Shown piece by piece: positions 1 to 8,716 of a stretch of 64,000 nt of DNA. The position numbers were made by a program, and so were the translations under genes. The number at the start of each line of letters is the position of its first letter. The first letter of the stretch is position 1. The stretch comes from an uncultured Azospirillum sp. (GTDB lineage: Bacteria; Pseudomonadota; Alphaproteobacteria; RF32; CAG-239): assembly GCA_900539605.1 (NCBI GenBank), contig UQCS01000002.1:1-64000 (forward strand), read 5' to 3'. The notes below the pieces were generated by a model. It saw only the letters and a list, made by a program, of their open reading frames with translations. It searched no databases and was not told the origin of the DNA.

Positions 1-2366
1 GTCGGAACATCCGGTACATCGGGTTTCTCCGGTTCAATTTCTTTGTTCGGATTGTCCTGATCATTCATTTCCAACGACCATTTGTTGCTATTTTCGGCAA
101 TTTGGTCATATTTGACCTCAAACAGGTACGGACTCTTGTAAACACGCGAAACCACAAATGAACCTTCGTTACCGGTGGTGTCGTTCTCCGATTGTGCAAA
201 CAAAATCCCGCCTTTGCCGCGAATATCCGTGTTGGACGATGCATGAACAATCATCTTGGTCACGCCTTCAACATTGCCGTTAACCTTCAGCATATCCGCC
301 ATCAGGTTCTCCACATCAACATCGATGTGCAGAAAACTGTCGGTGGCCGAATAGCCTTTCAGTTTCACGGTTTCCAGATAACCGTTAGCAATGTCAAATA
401 CAGCATTATTGAGTGACAACAAAGTCACCGCATCGGCATCACGGTTGGCGGTACCGTCAGCGCTCAGCGAGGCAACAAAGGCGCCTTTGCCGTCCCAGTT
501 CTTGGCCGTCTGGTCTTCGTGCTGGTAAGAACCGAAACGCAAGGTGGTGCCGCTTACCGTCACTTCTCCAGCGTTAATGATATCATTATTCATCGCCACA
601 TACTGTGTTGTGGTGCCGGTATCGGCATCAATCGTGTCGTTGCCTTTGAGCGTCATGTTAAATTGCAATTCATATTCGCCAACGGTATCATTTCCACCAC
701 CCATCATATGATCAACAAACATATACACATCAATATTTTCACCATTTTGTATACGAGTTCCTATAATATTATCGTTAAAGATGATTGAACCTCCCTTGGT
801 TGTATCCAAAACGAACAGTTCCTGAGCATCATCTGTTAAAATATTCATATGAACCGCATTATATATTTTACCACGAGGATCTTTAATATAGTTACCGCTC
901 AAGAAAATATCATGTCCTAAACTGGCAATTGTCAGTGGAGAAATAAGAGAACGGTCCCATTCCAAATTAGCATTTGACAGAATAGCGCCACCATATGCAA
1001 AAGCATTTGCCGAAATAGCATAATTGTTCAGAAAATTTCCGCTAAGCATATTAAAGCTGCCACGAATGGCTCCGCCAACTGCATATTGTTGAGCAACCGC
1101 ATAATTACCAATAAAATCTCCGATGATATCCGTTGGAGAAGATTCAAAAAAAGTTACAATAGCACCGCCAACTGCATTTCCCCAACTGCCTTTACTCCAG
1201 ACATGGTTATTGATAAAGTTCCCGGTAATAATTCCCAGTTTCTGACTACCAGCGTCCCTATTAATAGCACCACCATAAGCGTGGCTACCATCATTGTGTG
1301 CATAATTTCCTATAAAGTCACCGGTTATATTACTGAAAGAACCGCTCCCGGATATTGCTCCGGAATAATCACCAAAATTATTGATGAAATTACCGGTAAC
1401 ATCGCCAATCGTACCACTATTAGAAATCGCCTTACCATTGCCGATAAAATCACCCGTTATATTACCAATCACACCACTGTTATAAATCGCTCCGCCGCGT
1501 TCAGAATAAGAACTAATATTATCAACAAAATCGCCGGTAATATTACCGATGTTTCCGCTATTATAAATAGCCCCCCCAAAAGCGCCGATGCTAAGAGCAT
1601 TGTTGCCAATGAAGTTACCGGTAATATTACGGATAACGGCACCATTGCTATTATAAATAGCGCCACCACGTGCCTCATTAGAGTTATCATCAATGGAAGC
1701 ATAATTGCCTATAAAATTACCCGTTATATTATCAATCACACCGTTATTAGAAAGTGCTCCACCCCAAGCATCATAACTACTAGAATAAATGTAATTACCA
1801 ATAAAATTACCGGTAATATTGCCGATAGTATTGCTATTATAAATCGCACCGCCTTCTATATAAACATAATCATTAGAGGAAGCATAATTACCCATAAAAT
1901 CGCCGGTAATATTACCGATGGTTTTATTATTGAAAATCGCGCCACCATTTTTGTTAGTTATTGTGCTTTTCATAAAATCGGTATCAACATCACCGTTCAG
2001 AGCATCTTGGCGGGTATTGTAAACAGTTCTTCCTTCGGGTTGAATATAGGTATATTTAAAATATTTGACCTGATCGTTCGGCAGTTTAACTTCTATTACG
2101 TCGGCAGCATCTTTCTGATCTTCGCCGACTGCTGCCCAGCTGATGCTCTTTGAAGTAGAGAATCGTTCCGGTTTTAGATTGATTTTATAATATTTTGTGT
2201 CCGCATCGGCTTCCTGCATCGTGAAGTTATAATCGTTTTCCGAACTCTCCGAATACGCAAACGCACTGTTTTCTCCGAGTGTCGGGGTTAGAGAGGCGGC
2301 AATTGCGGGTGCACTCAAAAAAGTGGTTGCCGTTAACGCAATTGCCAAAAAAGTATATTTAGTCAT
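1..2366 (-). CDS. Pmp-like repeat adhesin / autotransporter passenger, 3' end outside window
   Basis: A long minus-strand frame opens at ATG 2366 and runs off the left edge (about 788 codons seen). It starts with a clear Sec signal peptide (Lys, hydrophobic core, APAIAA cleavage site), so the product is exported. After about 130 residues there is an array of about eleven imperfect units of 25-40 residues. Units carry GGAI followed by a core of the type IGNITGNFIGN. GGA[IL] together with FxxN is the signature of chlamydial polymorphic membrane proteins. The array is followed by Gly/Asn/Asp-rich beta-helix-like sequence and a Pro/Glu-rich stretch (PEKPDVPDVP) at the edge. An RBS (AAGGA) precedes the start. 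The expected C-terminal beta-barrel is not visible, so secretion as an autotransporter is inferred. Surface adhesin is the likely role; the ligand is unknown. Confidence 0.8.
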   Translation of the reverse strand, partial: MTKYTFLAIALTATTFLSAPAIAASLTPTLGENSAFAYSESSENDYNFTMQEADADTKYYKINLKPERFSTSKSISWAAVGEDQKDAADVIEVKLPNDQVKYFKYTYIQPEGRTVYNTRQDALNGDVDTDFMKSTITNKNGGAIFNNKTIGNITGDFMGNYASSNDYVYIEGGAIYNSNTIGNITGNFIGNYIYSSSYDAWGGALSNNGVIDNITGNFIGNYASIDDNSNEARGGAIYNSNGAVIRNITGNFIGNNALSIGAFGGAIYNSGNIGNITGDFVDNISSYSERGGAIYNSGVIGNITGDFIGNGKAISNSGTIGDVTGNFINNFGDYSGAISGSGSFSNITGDFIGNYAHNDGSHAYGGAINRDAGSQKLGIITGNFINNHVWSKGSWGNAVGGAIVTFFESSPTDIIGDFIGNYAVAQQYAVGGAIRGSFNMLSGNFLNNYAISANAFAYGGAILSNANLEWDRSLISPLTIASLGHDIFLSGNYIKDPRGKIYNAVHMNILTDDAQELFVLDTTKGGSIIFNDNIIGTRIQNGENIDVYMFVDHMMGGGNDTVGEYELQFNMTLKGNDTIDADTGTTTQYVAMNNDIINAGEVTVSGTTLRFGSYQHEDQTAKNWDGKGAFVASLSADGTANRDADAVTLLSLNNAVFDIANGYLETVKLKGYSATDSFLHIDVDVENLMADMLKVNGNVEGVTKMIVHASSNTDIRGKGGILFAQSENDTTGNEGSFVVSRVYKSPYLFEVKYDQIAENSNKWSLEMNDQDNPNKEIEPEKPDVPDVP

Positions 2367-2383
2367 TGTACACAATCCTTATC

Positions 2384-2406
2384 TAAATGCATTTAAACGA
2401 TCGTTT
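2384..2406. promoter_or_regulatory. Two abutting perfect 12-bp palindromes in the adhesin leader
   Basis: TAAATGCATTTA (2384-2395) and AAACGATCGTTT (2395-2406) are both perfect palindromes sharing one base. They lie between the predicted promoter and the start codon of the adhesin gene, where an operator would sit. Binding by a dimeric regulator is an inference only. Confidence 0.4.
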
Positions 2407-2421
2407 TTTTGATACTCTGCC

Positions 2422-2450
2422 AGCATACACTAATTTTACTCTGAAATCAA
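2422..2450 (-). promoter_or_regulatory. Predicted promoter of the adhesin gene
   Basis: On the minus strand TTGATT (2450-2445) and TATGCT (2427-2422) are separated by exactly 17 nt, close to the sigma-70 consensus. The implied leader is about 50 nt and contains the palindromes at 2384-2406. Confidence 0.5.
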
Positions 2451-2596
2451 TTGTAAGCCATTTGAAATCAACAATTTTATTTATTTTTTGCAAAATTTCT
2501 TATCAGCATTAGACTATAGCAAAAAAACAATCCTTTTTTTGAGGCAGACAACAAAACCCCTTTTGACTATTTCATATTCTTTCGATTAATTATCAT

Positions 2597-2624
2597 AAAA
2601 AAAGCCCCTAATAATAGGGACTTT
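2597..2624 (-). terminator. Rho-independent terminator of lon
   Basis: A 10-bp stem (2601-2610 with 2615-2624, one G-U pair) has a 4-nt loop and a run of seven T on the minus strand. It sits 30 nt downstream of the lon stop codon. Confidence 0.85.
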
Positions 2625-2653
2625 GTATAACGGGCTCAATTAATAGAACAGCT

Positions 2654-4975
2654 TTATCCCCGCCAACTGCATTCGCGATGCAGCGCAATCTCCAAAACTT
2701 CATCGGCTGTCGAAACCGGAATAATCTTAAGCCCTTCTTTAACGTTATCGGGTATCTCGACCAGATCTTTCTCGTTATCCTTGGGGATAATAACCGTTTT
2801 AATGCCCCCACGCAAAGCCGACAACAGTTTTTCTTTAAGGCCGCCGATCGGCAGCACCCTGCCCTGAAGTGTAATTTCACCGGTCATCGCAACATCTTTG
2901 CGTACCGGGATTTTCGTCAAAACCGACACCAGAGTCGTATACATGGCAATACCGGCCGACGGACCGTCCTTGGGAGTTGCACCTTCCGGCACGTGAACGT
3001 GAATATCGGTTTTTTCAAATACTTCCGGCTTAATTCCCAGTTTTTCGGCATGAGAACGAACCACAGAATAGGCGGTTTCAATCGACTCTTTCATCACGTC
3101 ACCCAGTTTTCCGGTTTGTTTGACCACTCCTTTTCCGGGCATATCGACCGCTTCGATAAACAGGATGTCTCCGCCGACTTCGGTCCATGCCAGTCCGGTT
3201 GTGACGCCGATATGGTCTTCGTCTTCCGCTTCGCCGTAACGGAATTTGCGCACACCGAGATAGTCACCGAGGTTGGCGGCATCGACCGTCACCTTGTCGC
3301 TGCTTTTGTTCAACAACAGATTTTTTATCGCCTTGCGTGCAATGTTGGTAAGCTCACGTTCCAGATTACGCACCCCGGCTTCACGCGTATAATAACGGAT
3401 AATATCGCGGATCGCTTCGTCACTGATAAACAGTTCTTCCGGCTTAACCGCATTTTCTGCAAAAATTTTCGGCATCAGATGGCGCTTGGCAATCTGAATT
3501 TTTTCATCTTCGGTATAACCGGATAAACGGATGATTTCCATACGATCCAAAAGCGGCCGCGGCATATCCAGACTGTTGGCAGTGGTTACAAACATCACAT
3601 CCGACAAATCATAATCAACTTCCAAATAATGGTCGTTAAAGCTATTGTTTTGTTCCGGATCCAAAACCTCCAGCAGCGCCGATGACGGGTCACCGCGCCA
3701 ATCGCTGCCCAGTTTATCAATTTCATCAAGCAAAAACAGCGGGTTGGAAGTTCCGGCTTTTTTCATTCCTTTAATGATTTTTCCCGGCATTGATCCGATA
3801 TAAGTACGGCGGTGGCCGCGAATTTCAGCTTCATCCCGCATCCCACCCAACGATGTGCGGACAAAACTGCGTCCGGTGGCACGGGCAATCGACTTACCCA
3901 GCGAAGTTTTGCCCACGCCCGGAGGCCCGAACAAACACAAAATCGGTCCCTTAATCTTGTCGGCCCGTGACTGTACCGCCAAATATTCGATAATCCGCTC
4001 TTTGACCTTTTCCAGCCCGTAATGATCGGCGTCAAGAATCTCAGCCGCTTTTTTCAAATCCTTATTAACTTTGGAACGCTTATGCCACGGAATATCCAAC
4101 AGCCAGTCCAGATAGTTGCGCACGACCGTGGCTTCTGCCGACATCATACTCATGGTTTTCAGTTTTTTAACTTCGGAAAGCGCTTTTTCTTTGGCTTCTT
4201 TGGAAAGTTTGGTCTTTTCGATCTTTTGCATATAGGCGTCGATTTCGCTTTCCTCATCGCCGTCGCCAAGTTCTTTTTGAATGGCACGCATTTGCTCGTT
4301 CAGATAATACTCTTTCTGACTCTTTTCCATTTGTTTTTTTACGCGCGACTTAATTTTATTTTCCACCTCCAGCAAGGTGATTTCGCTGTCCATGAATTCG
4401 AGAATTTTATTGAAGCGGTCTTTAAGAGTACGCCCTTCCAAAAGAATTTGCTTCTCGTCAATTTTTAACGTCAGATGCGAAGCTATGGTGTCCGCCAGTT
4501 TGTTATAATCGTCAATTTGACTGACCGACACTAAAACTTCCGGTGGCACTTTTTTAGACAACTTGACATATTCTTCAAATTGCGACAGAACCGCACGGGC
4601 CAACGCTTCGGTTTCAACATCGTTGACATCGTCTTCCGGCAGCATTTCCACCGTCACTTTCATAAAACCTTCACCGGGGATGAACTCGTCTATTTTTACC
4701 CGTTCCAGCCCTTCGACCAACACCTTCACCGTTCCGTCCGGCAGCCTGACCAGCTGTACGACGGTGCCCAGCGTCCCTATTCTAAAAATATCATCGGGGA
4801 CCGGATCTTCGATGGCGGCATCTTTCTGAGTTGCCAGCACAATATTTTGATCATTATCAATCGCCAACTGCAGGGCTTTTATCGATTTCTCCCGACCGAC
4901 AAACAATGGCACGATCATTTTCGGATAAACAACGATATCACGCAGCGGAAGGATTGGATATATTTCTTTGTTCAT
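2654..4975 (-). CDS. lon: ATP-dependent protease Lon
   Basis: A 773-residue protein, close to the usual length of LonA (about 780-810). The N-terminal substrate-binding domain starts with ILPLRDIVVYPKMIVPLFVGR. A coiled-coil region follows, then an AAA+ module with Walker A GPPGVGKT and Walker B FLLDEIDK. The C-terminal Ser-Lys protease domain has DGPSAGI (catalytic Ser) and GGLKEKLLSAL (catalytic Lys). Lon degrades misfolded proteins and short-lived regulators in the cytoplasm. The gene is monocistronic, with its own promoter and terminator. No heat-shock operator such as CIRCE was seen. The clpX/clpP genes that often adjoin lon are not here. Confidence 0.97.
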   Translation of the reverse strand: MNKEIYPILPLRDIVVYPKMIVPLFVGREKSIKALQLAIDNDQNIVLATQKDAAIEDPVPDDIFRIGTLGTVVQLVRLPDGTVKVLVEGLERVKIDEFIPGEGFMKVTVEMLPEDDVNDVETEALARAVLSQFEEYVKLSKKVPPEVLVSVSQIDDYNKLADTIASHLTLKIDEKQILLEGRTLKDRFNKILEFMDSEITLLEVENKIKSRVKKQMEKSQKEYYLNEQMRAIQKELGDGDEESEIDAYMQKIEKTKLSKEAKEKALSEVKKLKTMSMMSAEATVVRNYLDWLLDIPWHKRSKVNKDLKKAAEILDADHYGLEKVKERIIEYLAVQSRADKIKGPILCLFGPPGVGKTSLGKSIARATGRSFVRTSLGGMRDEAEIRGHRRTYIGSMPGKIIKGMKKAGTSNPLFLLDEIDKLGSDWRGDPSSALLEVLDPEQNNSFNDHYLEVDYDLSDVMFVTTANSLDMPRPLLDRMEIIRLSGYTEDEKIQIAKRHLMPKIFAENAVKPEELFISDEAIRDIIRYYTREAGVRNLERELTNIARKAIKNLLLNKSSDKVTVDAANLGDYLGVRKFRYGEAEDEDHIGVTTGLAWTEVGGDILFIEAVDMPGKGVVKQTGKLGDVMKESIETAYSVVRSHAEKLGIKPEVFEKTDIHVHVPEGATPKDGPSAGIAMYTTLVSVLTKIPVRKDVAMTGEITLQGRVLPIGGLKEKLLSALRGGIKTVIIPKDNEKDLVEIPDNVKEGLKIIPVSTADEVLEIALHRECSWRG

Positions 4976-5008
4976 TAGCTCTTTGTCCTGATTAATTATG
5001 ATTTCTAA

Positions 5009-5036
5009 TATATAGGTAATTATATTTAAACTGCAA
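5009..5036 (-). promoter_or_regulatory. Predicted lon promoter
   Basis: On the minus strand TTGCAG (5036-5031) and TATATA (5014-5009) are separated by 16 nt, about 35 nt upstream of the lon start. It resembles a sigma-70 site. Confidence 0.4.
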
Positions 5037-5086
5037 CCTCTGTGACGTATTTATTACACCGAATTCTTGCCCGAAACCGCAAGCCA

Positions 5087-5124
5087 CAAAAAAAATCCCC
5101 GGTTAACAAAAAGTTATCCGGGGA
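5087..5124 (-). terminator. Terminator of the sugar aminotransferase gene
   Basis: A 12-position stem (5096-5107 with 5113-5124, one T-T mismatch) has an A5/T5 loop and eight T on the minus strand. It lies about 35 nt past the stop codon at 5160. Confidence 0.85.
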
Positions 5125-5159
5125 AGTTGTTGTATATTTTTTGAGACTGATCTTTCCGC

Positions 5160-6320
5160 TTAGGCGGCTTTGCTCATCTTTCTGGAAGCAAATTCGTTCA
5201 TTTTTGCAATAACATAATCCAGATCTTCGTCATCCAGATACGGAGTCATCGGGATAGACAGGGCCGTTTTGGAAAGGTGTTCACAAACCGGCAGTGAGCG
5301 GGTGTTCCATTTGGCATAGGCCGTCTGGGTATTGACCGGACGCGGATAATAAGCCCCGCACGGAATTCCGTTTTCTTTCAAAAAGGCCATCAATTCGTCT
5401 CTTTCTTCGCAATGAACGGTATACAGAGCATAAGCCGACTGGCAGTTGTCAAGAATCTTCTGTTTGCCGAAATAGTTGCTCAATTCATCATCATAACGTT
5501 TGGCAACCCGGCAACGGTCTTTCAGTTCCTGATCAAACACCGTCAGTTTCTGCAACAAAACCGCACCCTGGAAAGAATTCATACGGCCTGTCATTCCCAA
5601 ACGGACATTATCATAGTGGTCCTCGGGGCTCATACCGTGAACACGGCAAGACTTAACCAGTTCGTTTTCTTCTTCGGAATTGCTGAATACGGCGCCGCCG
5701 TCACCATAGCAACCGAGCGGTTTGGTCGGATAGAAAGACGTGGCGGACATATCGGCAATTGAACCGGCTTTTTTGCCTTTGTAAACCGAACCGTAAGACT
5801 GGCAGGAGTCAGACAAAACTTTCATTCCGTTGTCATGGGCAATTTTAATGATGGCATCGTAATCGCACGGAGAACCGAAAATATCAACGGCAACCACAGC
5901 TTTCAAATTCAGTTTTCCATCTTTCTTGACTTCGTCAATCGCCCGTTGCAAATCCTTGGGATCCATGTTGTAAGTATCGGGATCGGAATCTACAAAAACC
6001 GGGGTAGCTCCCAACAAGACCGGCGCTTCGGCCGAGGCAACGAAAGTAAAGGAAGATACAAAAACGGCATCGCCTTCCTTAACGCCCCAGGCCATCAGGG
6101 CCAAGGTCAGCGCATCGGTTCCCGAACCGCAGGTTGAGCAATATTTGGTGTCGGAATAAGCAGCCAGTTTTTCATCCAGTTCTCTGGTTTCCGGCCCCTG
6201 GCAATAGGCACCGTGGTTAAGAATATTTTCAAAAGCTTTCAAAAACTTGTCCTGACCGATAACGCTCTGGGAAGTTTTGCAGTCAAACAACATAATCGGT
6301 TTGTTGGGTTTGCTCGTCAT
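5160..6320 (-). CDS. DegT/DnrJ/EryC1/StrS-family sugar aminotransferase
   Basis: A PLP-dependent aminotransferase of 386 residues. ATG 6320 is chosen because AAGGA lies about 9 nt upstream; the frame could extend to 6467 but those residues look non-coding. Visible motifs are CGSGTDALTLAL (cofactor phosphate loop), SSFTFVASAEAPVLLGATPVFVD, and SFYPTKPLGCYGDGGA, in which Lys200 should form the Schiff base. The last motif resembles WbpE/WlbC-type enzymes that aminate UDP-3-keto sugars for O-antigen or glycan synthesis. The usual EDAAQ near the cofactor is SDSCQSY here. No other glycan genes adjoin it, so the exact sugar is undetermined. It is divergent from the mlaA operon. Confidence 0.85.
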   Translation of the reverse strand: MTSKPNKPIMLFDCKTSQSVIGQDKFLKAFENILNHGAYCQGPETRELDEKLAAYSDTKYCSTCGSGTDALTLALMAWGVKEGDAVFVSSFTFVASAEAPVLLGATPVFVDSDPDTYNMDPKDLQRAIDEVKKDGKLNLKAVVAVDIFGSPCDYDAIIKIAHDNGMKVLSDSCQSYGSVYKGKKAGSIADMSATSFYPTKPLGCYGDGGAVFSNSEEENELVKSCRVHGMSPEDHYDNVRLGMTGRMNSFQGAVLLQKLTVFDQELKDRCRVAKRYDDELSNYFGKQKILDNCQSAYALYTVHCEERDELMAFLKENGIPCGAYYPRPVNTQTAYAKWNTRSLPVCEHLSKTALSIPMTPYLDDEDLDYVIAKMNEFASRKMSKAA

Positions 6321-6484
6321 ATTTGGTATCCTTATCAAAAAGTTTTTAACTGAGAGGCATACTATGTCAAAAAAACGCCGATTGCAAAACACAAAAAATT
6401 TCCGGATTGTAACAATCATTGTCCCGCTGTCCGGCTTTTTCCCGAAAATCGGCAAAGTTATACCCACGACAATGCTTTTTCCCG

Positions 6485-6513
6485 TTGATATTAAGTTATA
6501 CTGTTGCTATATT
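6485..6513 (+). promoter_or_regulatory. Predicted promoter of mlaA-mlaC
   Basis: TTGATA (6485-6490), a 17-nt spacer and TATATT (6508-6513) lie 36 nt upstream of the mlaA start. This is a good sigma-70 match. Confidence 0.6.
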
Positions 6514-6549
6514 AGGCAAAAATTTACTGATTTAACGAGAAAGGGTCAT

Positions 6550-7311
6550 ATGTTGTCCAAATATTCATTTCTGCTGGCCGTTTTACTGAGCGGAACTGCT
6601 TTTGGCGTTCATGCTGCCGAAGATAATTCCGATTGGCTGGAAAGCTATAACCGCGCCGTTTTCAACTTTAACTACCAACTCGATAAATATACGCTCAAGC
6701 CGATTGCCGAAGGTTATCGCGCTGTTACCACGCCCGCCGTCCGCAGCCGGGTAACATCTTTCATTAATAATATGCGCGAACCCGTAACGGCGGTTAACCA
6801 TACGCTGCAAGGAAGCATCAAAGACACCTTTGTGTCGGTCGGACGTTTTCTGATCAACAGCACCCTCGGTCTCGGCGGTACGTTTGACGTTGCCGAGGGT
6901 TGGGGACTGAAACGAAACTCTACCGGTTTTGACGAGACTTTGGCAACCTATTGTGTCCCGGACGGCCCGTTCTTCGTCGTACCGCTGCTCGGACCGTCAA
7001 CGCCGCGTTCGCTGGTTGCTTATGCCGGTGATGCCGCAGCCAACCCGATGTATTGGGGATCGTTGCAGGATAAGAACTATGCCGATAAGATATCTTACAG
7101 CTATGCGGCCGTCGTTGTTGTCAATACCCGCGAACGCTCGCTGGACCTGCTTGACGATCTGGAAAAGAACTCGGTTGATTTTTATACCACCGTTCGTTCC
7201 GCTTATATGCAAAACCGCCAGACTCTCCGACAATTGTGCCGTTCGAACAAGGATAACGGCAAAGCCAGCTATGACTTTGATTTTGAAACCGAAGACGAAG
7301 ACGAATTTTAA
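6550..7311 (+). CDS. mlaA: MlaA (VacJ)-family phospholipid transport protein
   Basis: A 253-residue protein of the MlaA family, which removes misplaced phospholipid from the outer leaflet of the outer membrane and hands it to MlaC. Family features are SYNRAVFNFNYQLDKYTLKPIAEGY at the N-terminus, then VGRFLINSTLGLGGTFDVA and the GVPxGPFxVxPLxGPST-like VPDGPFFVVPLLGPSTPRSL. ATG 6550 is chosen because GAGAAAGGG precedes it and a signal peptide follows directly. Most MlaA proteins are lipoproteins, but no lipobox Cys is present: the peptide ends GVHAAED, so signal peptidase I cleavage is expected. mlaC follows after 21 nt. The mlaFEDB genes are not in the window. Confidence 0.9.
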   Translation: MLSKYSFLLAVLLSGTAFGVHAAEDNSDWLESYNRAVFNFNYQLDKYTLKPIAEGYRAVTTPAVRSRVTSFINNMREPVTAVNHTLQGSIKDTFVSVGRFLINSTLGLGGTFDVAEGWGLKRNSTGFDETLATYCVPDGPFFVVPLLGPSTPRSLVAYAGDAAANPMYWGSLQDKNYADKISYSYAAVVVVNTRERSLDLLDDLEKNSVDFYTTVRSAYMQNRQTLRQLCRSNKDNGKASYDFDFETEDEDEF

Positions 7312-7332
7312 TTTTTTACAGGAGACTGTCTG

Positions 7333-7938
7333 ATGAAGAAAAATATTTTTGGCGTTTTAATTTCCTGCCTGATGCTGACGGCATTTTCCGCCTCGGCCGC
7401 AGTAGACGCCGGCAACGCAAAGGCTTTTGTCGAAAAAGTCACTCAGGAAGGGTTGGTCGACATTATCAACTCCAATGTTTCGCAACAGGAAAAAGACCGC
7501 CGTTTTGAAAAACTGTTCAACGAAGCGTTGGATCTTAAGTTCATCGGCCAGTTTGTTCTCGGCCGTTACTGGAGAACTGCCACGCCGGAGCAAAAGAAAG
7601 AGTTTATCGAGGTTTATCGCCAGCTGAACGTCAAGACCTGGTCGAAGCGCTTTGACGAGTTCAGAGGCAAGAAATTCATTTTTAACGGAACTTCACCCTC
7701 TTCCTCTGCCAACCAGATTTTTGTAAACTCGTCGGTGCCGATGGATCAGGGAAATCCGGCCTCGGTGGTCTGGCGGGTCAAACAAAGCGGCAACAATTTC
7801 AAAATCGTTGACATTATTATCGAAAACGTCAGCCTTGCTATTACTGCCCGTAACGAATACACTGCCTTTATCAAAAAGTCGCCGAACGGCATTGACGGGC
7901 TGATTAAAGACCTGAAAGCCAAAGTTCAGCAAAACTGA
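7333..7938 (+). CDS. mlaC: MlaC/Ttg2D-family periplasmic phospholipid carrier
   Basis: A 201-residue protein with an N-terminal signal peptide (cleavage after FSASA) and the MlaC fold signatures: RRFEKLFNEALDLKFIGQFVLGRYWR, then FIEVYRQLNVKTWSKRFDEF, and VWRVKQSGNNFKIVDIIIENVSLA. It is expected to carry phospholipids across the periplasm between MlaA and the inner-membrane MlaFEDB transporter. AGGAGA stands 6 nt before the ATG. It forms a two-gene operon with mlaA, ended by the hairpin at 7968-7999. Confidence 0.92.
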   Translation: MKKNIFGVLISCLMLTAFSASAAVDAGNAKAFVEKVTQEGLVDIINSNVSQQEKDRRFEKLFNEALDLKFIGQFVLGRYWRTATPEQKKEFIEVYRQLNVKTWSKRFDEFRGKKFIFNGTSPSSSANQIFVNSSVPMDQGNPASVVWRVKQSGNNFKIVDIIIENVSLAITARNEYTAFIKKSPNGIDGLIKDLKAKVQQN

Positions 7939-7967
7939 ACGACGGTCAACTTCGATTCAGGATTAAA

Positions 7968-7999
7968 AACACTCCGGATTATTCCGGGGTGTTTTTTTT
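7968..7999 (+). terminator. Terminator of mlaA-mlaC
   Basis: A 10-bp stem (7968-7977 with 7984-7993) has a 6-nt loop and eight T. It lies about 30 nt after the mlaC stop. Confidence 0.88.
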
Positions 8000-8131
8000 G
8001 GAACCGTCCTTACAAATAAATATTTTGCAGGTGCCTTATAAAAGACCGAAAAAAGAATATATAAGTTCGGTAAAAAGCTTTTTTCTTATTAAGATTTGTC
8101 TTTTTAGTTTTGTTCAGAAAGGATTATCTCA

Positions 8132-8704
8132 ATGAAAATTTTAATTCCGATTGTCATTATCGCCATTTTGCTGGGCATTTGGGGCGTCAACGGCGTTAAC
8201 GGCCTGGTCCGCCAGGACGAAGACGTCAATGCCGCCTGGGCACAGGTACAGAACCAATATCAACGCCGCATGGATCTGATCCCCAACCTGGTTTCAACCG
8301 TCAAGGGCTATGCTTCTCACGAAAAAGAAACCTTGCAGGCGGTTATTGAAGCGCGTGCCAACGCCACCAAGGTTTCGGTCAATCTCGATAACGCCAAGCA
8401 ATTTCAGGAATACATGAACGCTCAAAGTGGTTTAAGTTCGGCGCTTTCCCGCTTGTTGGCCGTTTCCGAAAGATATCCGGATCTGAAAGCCAACCAGAAC
8501 TTTCTGGCCTTACAAGATCAACTGGAAGGAACCGAAAACCGCATTGCAGTGGCCCGAAAGGATTATATTGCGGTTGTCCGGCATTTCAACCAGCAGGTTC
8601 GTACCTTTCCGGGCGTTTTATGGGCAATGATTTCGGGGTTGGGGGCCAAACCGACTTTTGATGCGGCCCAAGATGCACAAAAAGCGCCGATTGTCGCTTT
8701 TTAG
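8132..8704 (+). CDS. lemA: LemA family membrane protein
   Basis: A 190-residue protein with one N-terminal membrane segment (residues about 3-22) followed by a helical domain facing the outside. Family motifs are DEDVNAAWAQVQNQYQRRMDLIPNLV, EARANA, and the late FNQQVRTFPGVLWA segment. LemA proteins are widespread but their biochemical role is unclear. They often sit next to TPM-domain genes, as here, where 8717-9397 starts 12 nt downstream. AAGGATT precedes the start. The pair probably forms one transcript. Confidence 0.93.
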   Translation: MKILIPIVIIAILLGIWGVNGVNGLVRQDEDVNAAWAQVQNQYQRRMDLIPNLVSTVKGYASHEKETLQAVIEARANATKVSVNLDNAKQFQEYMNAQSGLSSALSRLLAVSERYPDLKANQNFLALQDQLEGTENRIAVARKDYIAVVRHFNQQVRTFPGVLWAMISGLGAKPTFDAAQDAQKAPIVAF

Positions 8705-8716
8705 GCGGAAAATAAA

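Noticed and set aside
1000..2000. Periodic repeats resembling a CRISPR array or non-coding tandem repeats
   Set aside because: Periods are irregular, and all copies stay in one coding frame giving GGAI/FxxN protein units; a long open frame on the opposite strand is an artefact of the same repeats.
2678..3526. Long plus-strand open frame antisense to lon
   Set aside because: Lies wholly inside lon, lacks an RBS and encodes no recognisable domain; codon pattern follows the lon strand.
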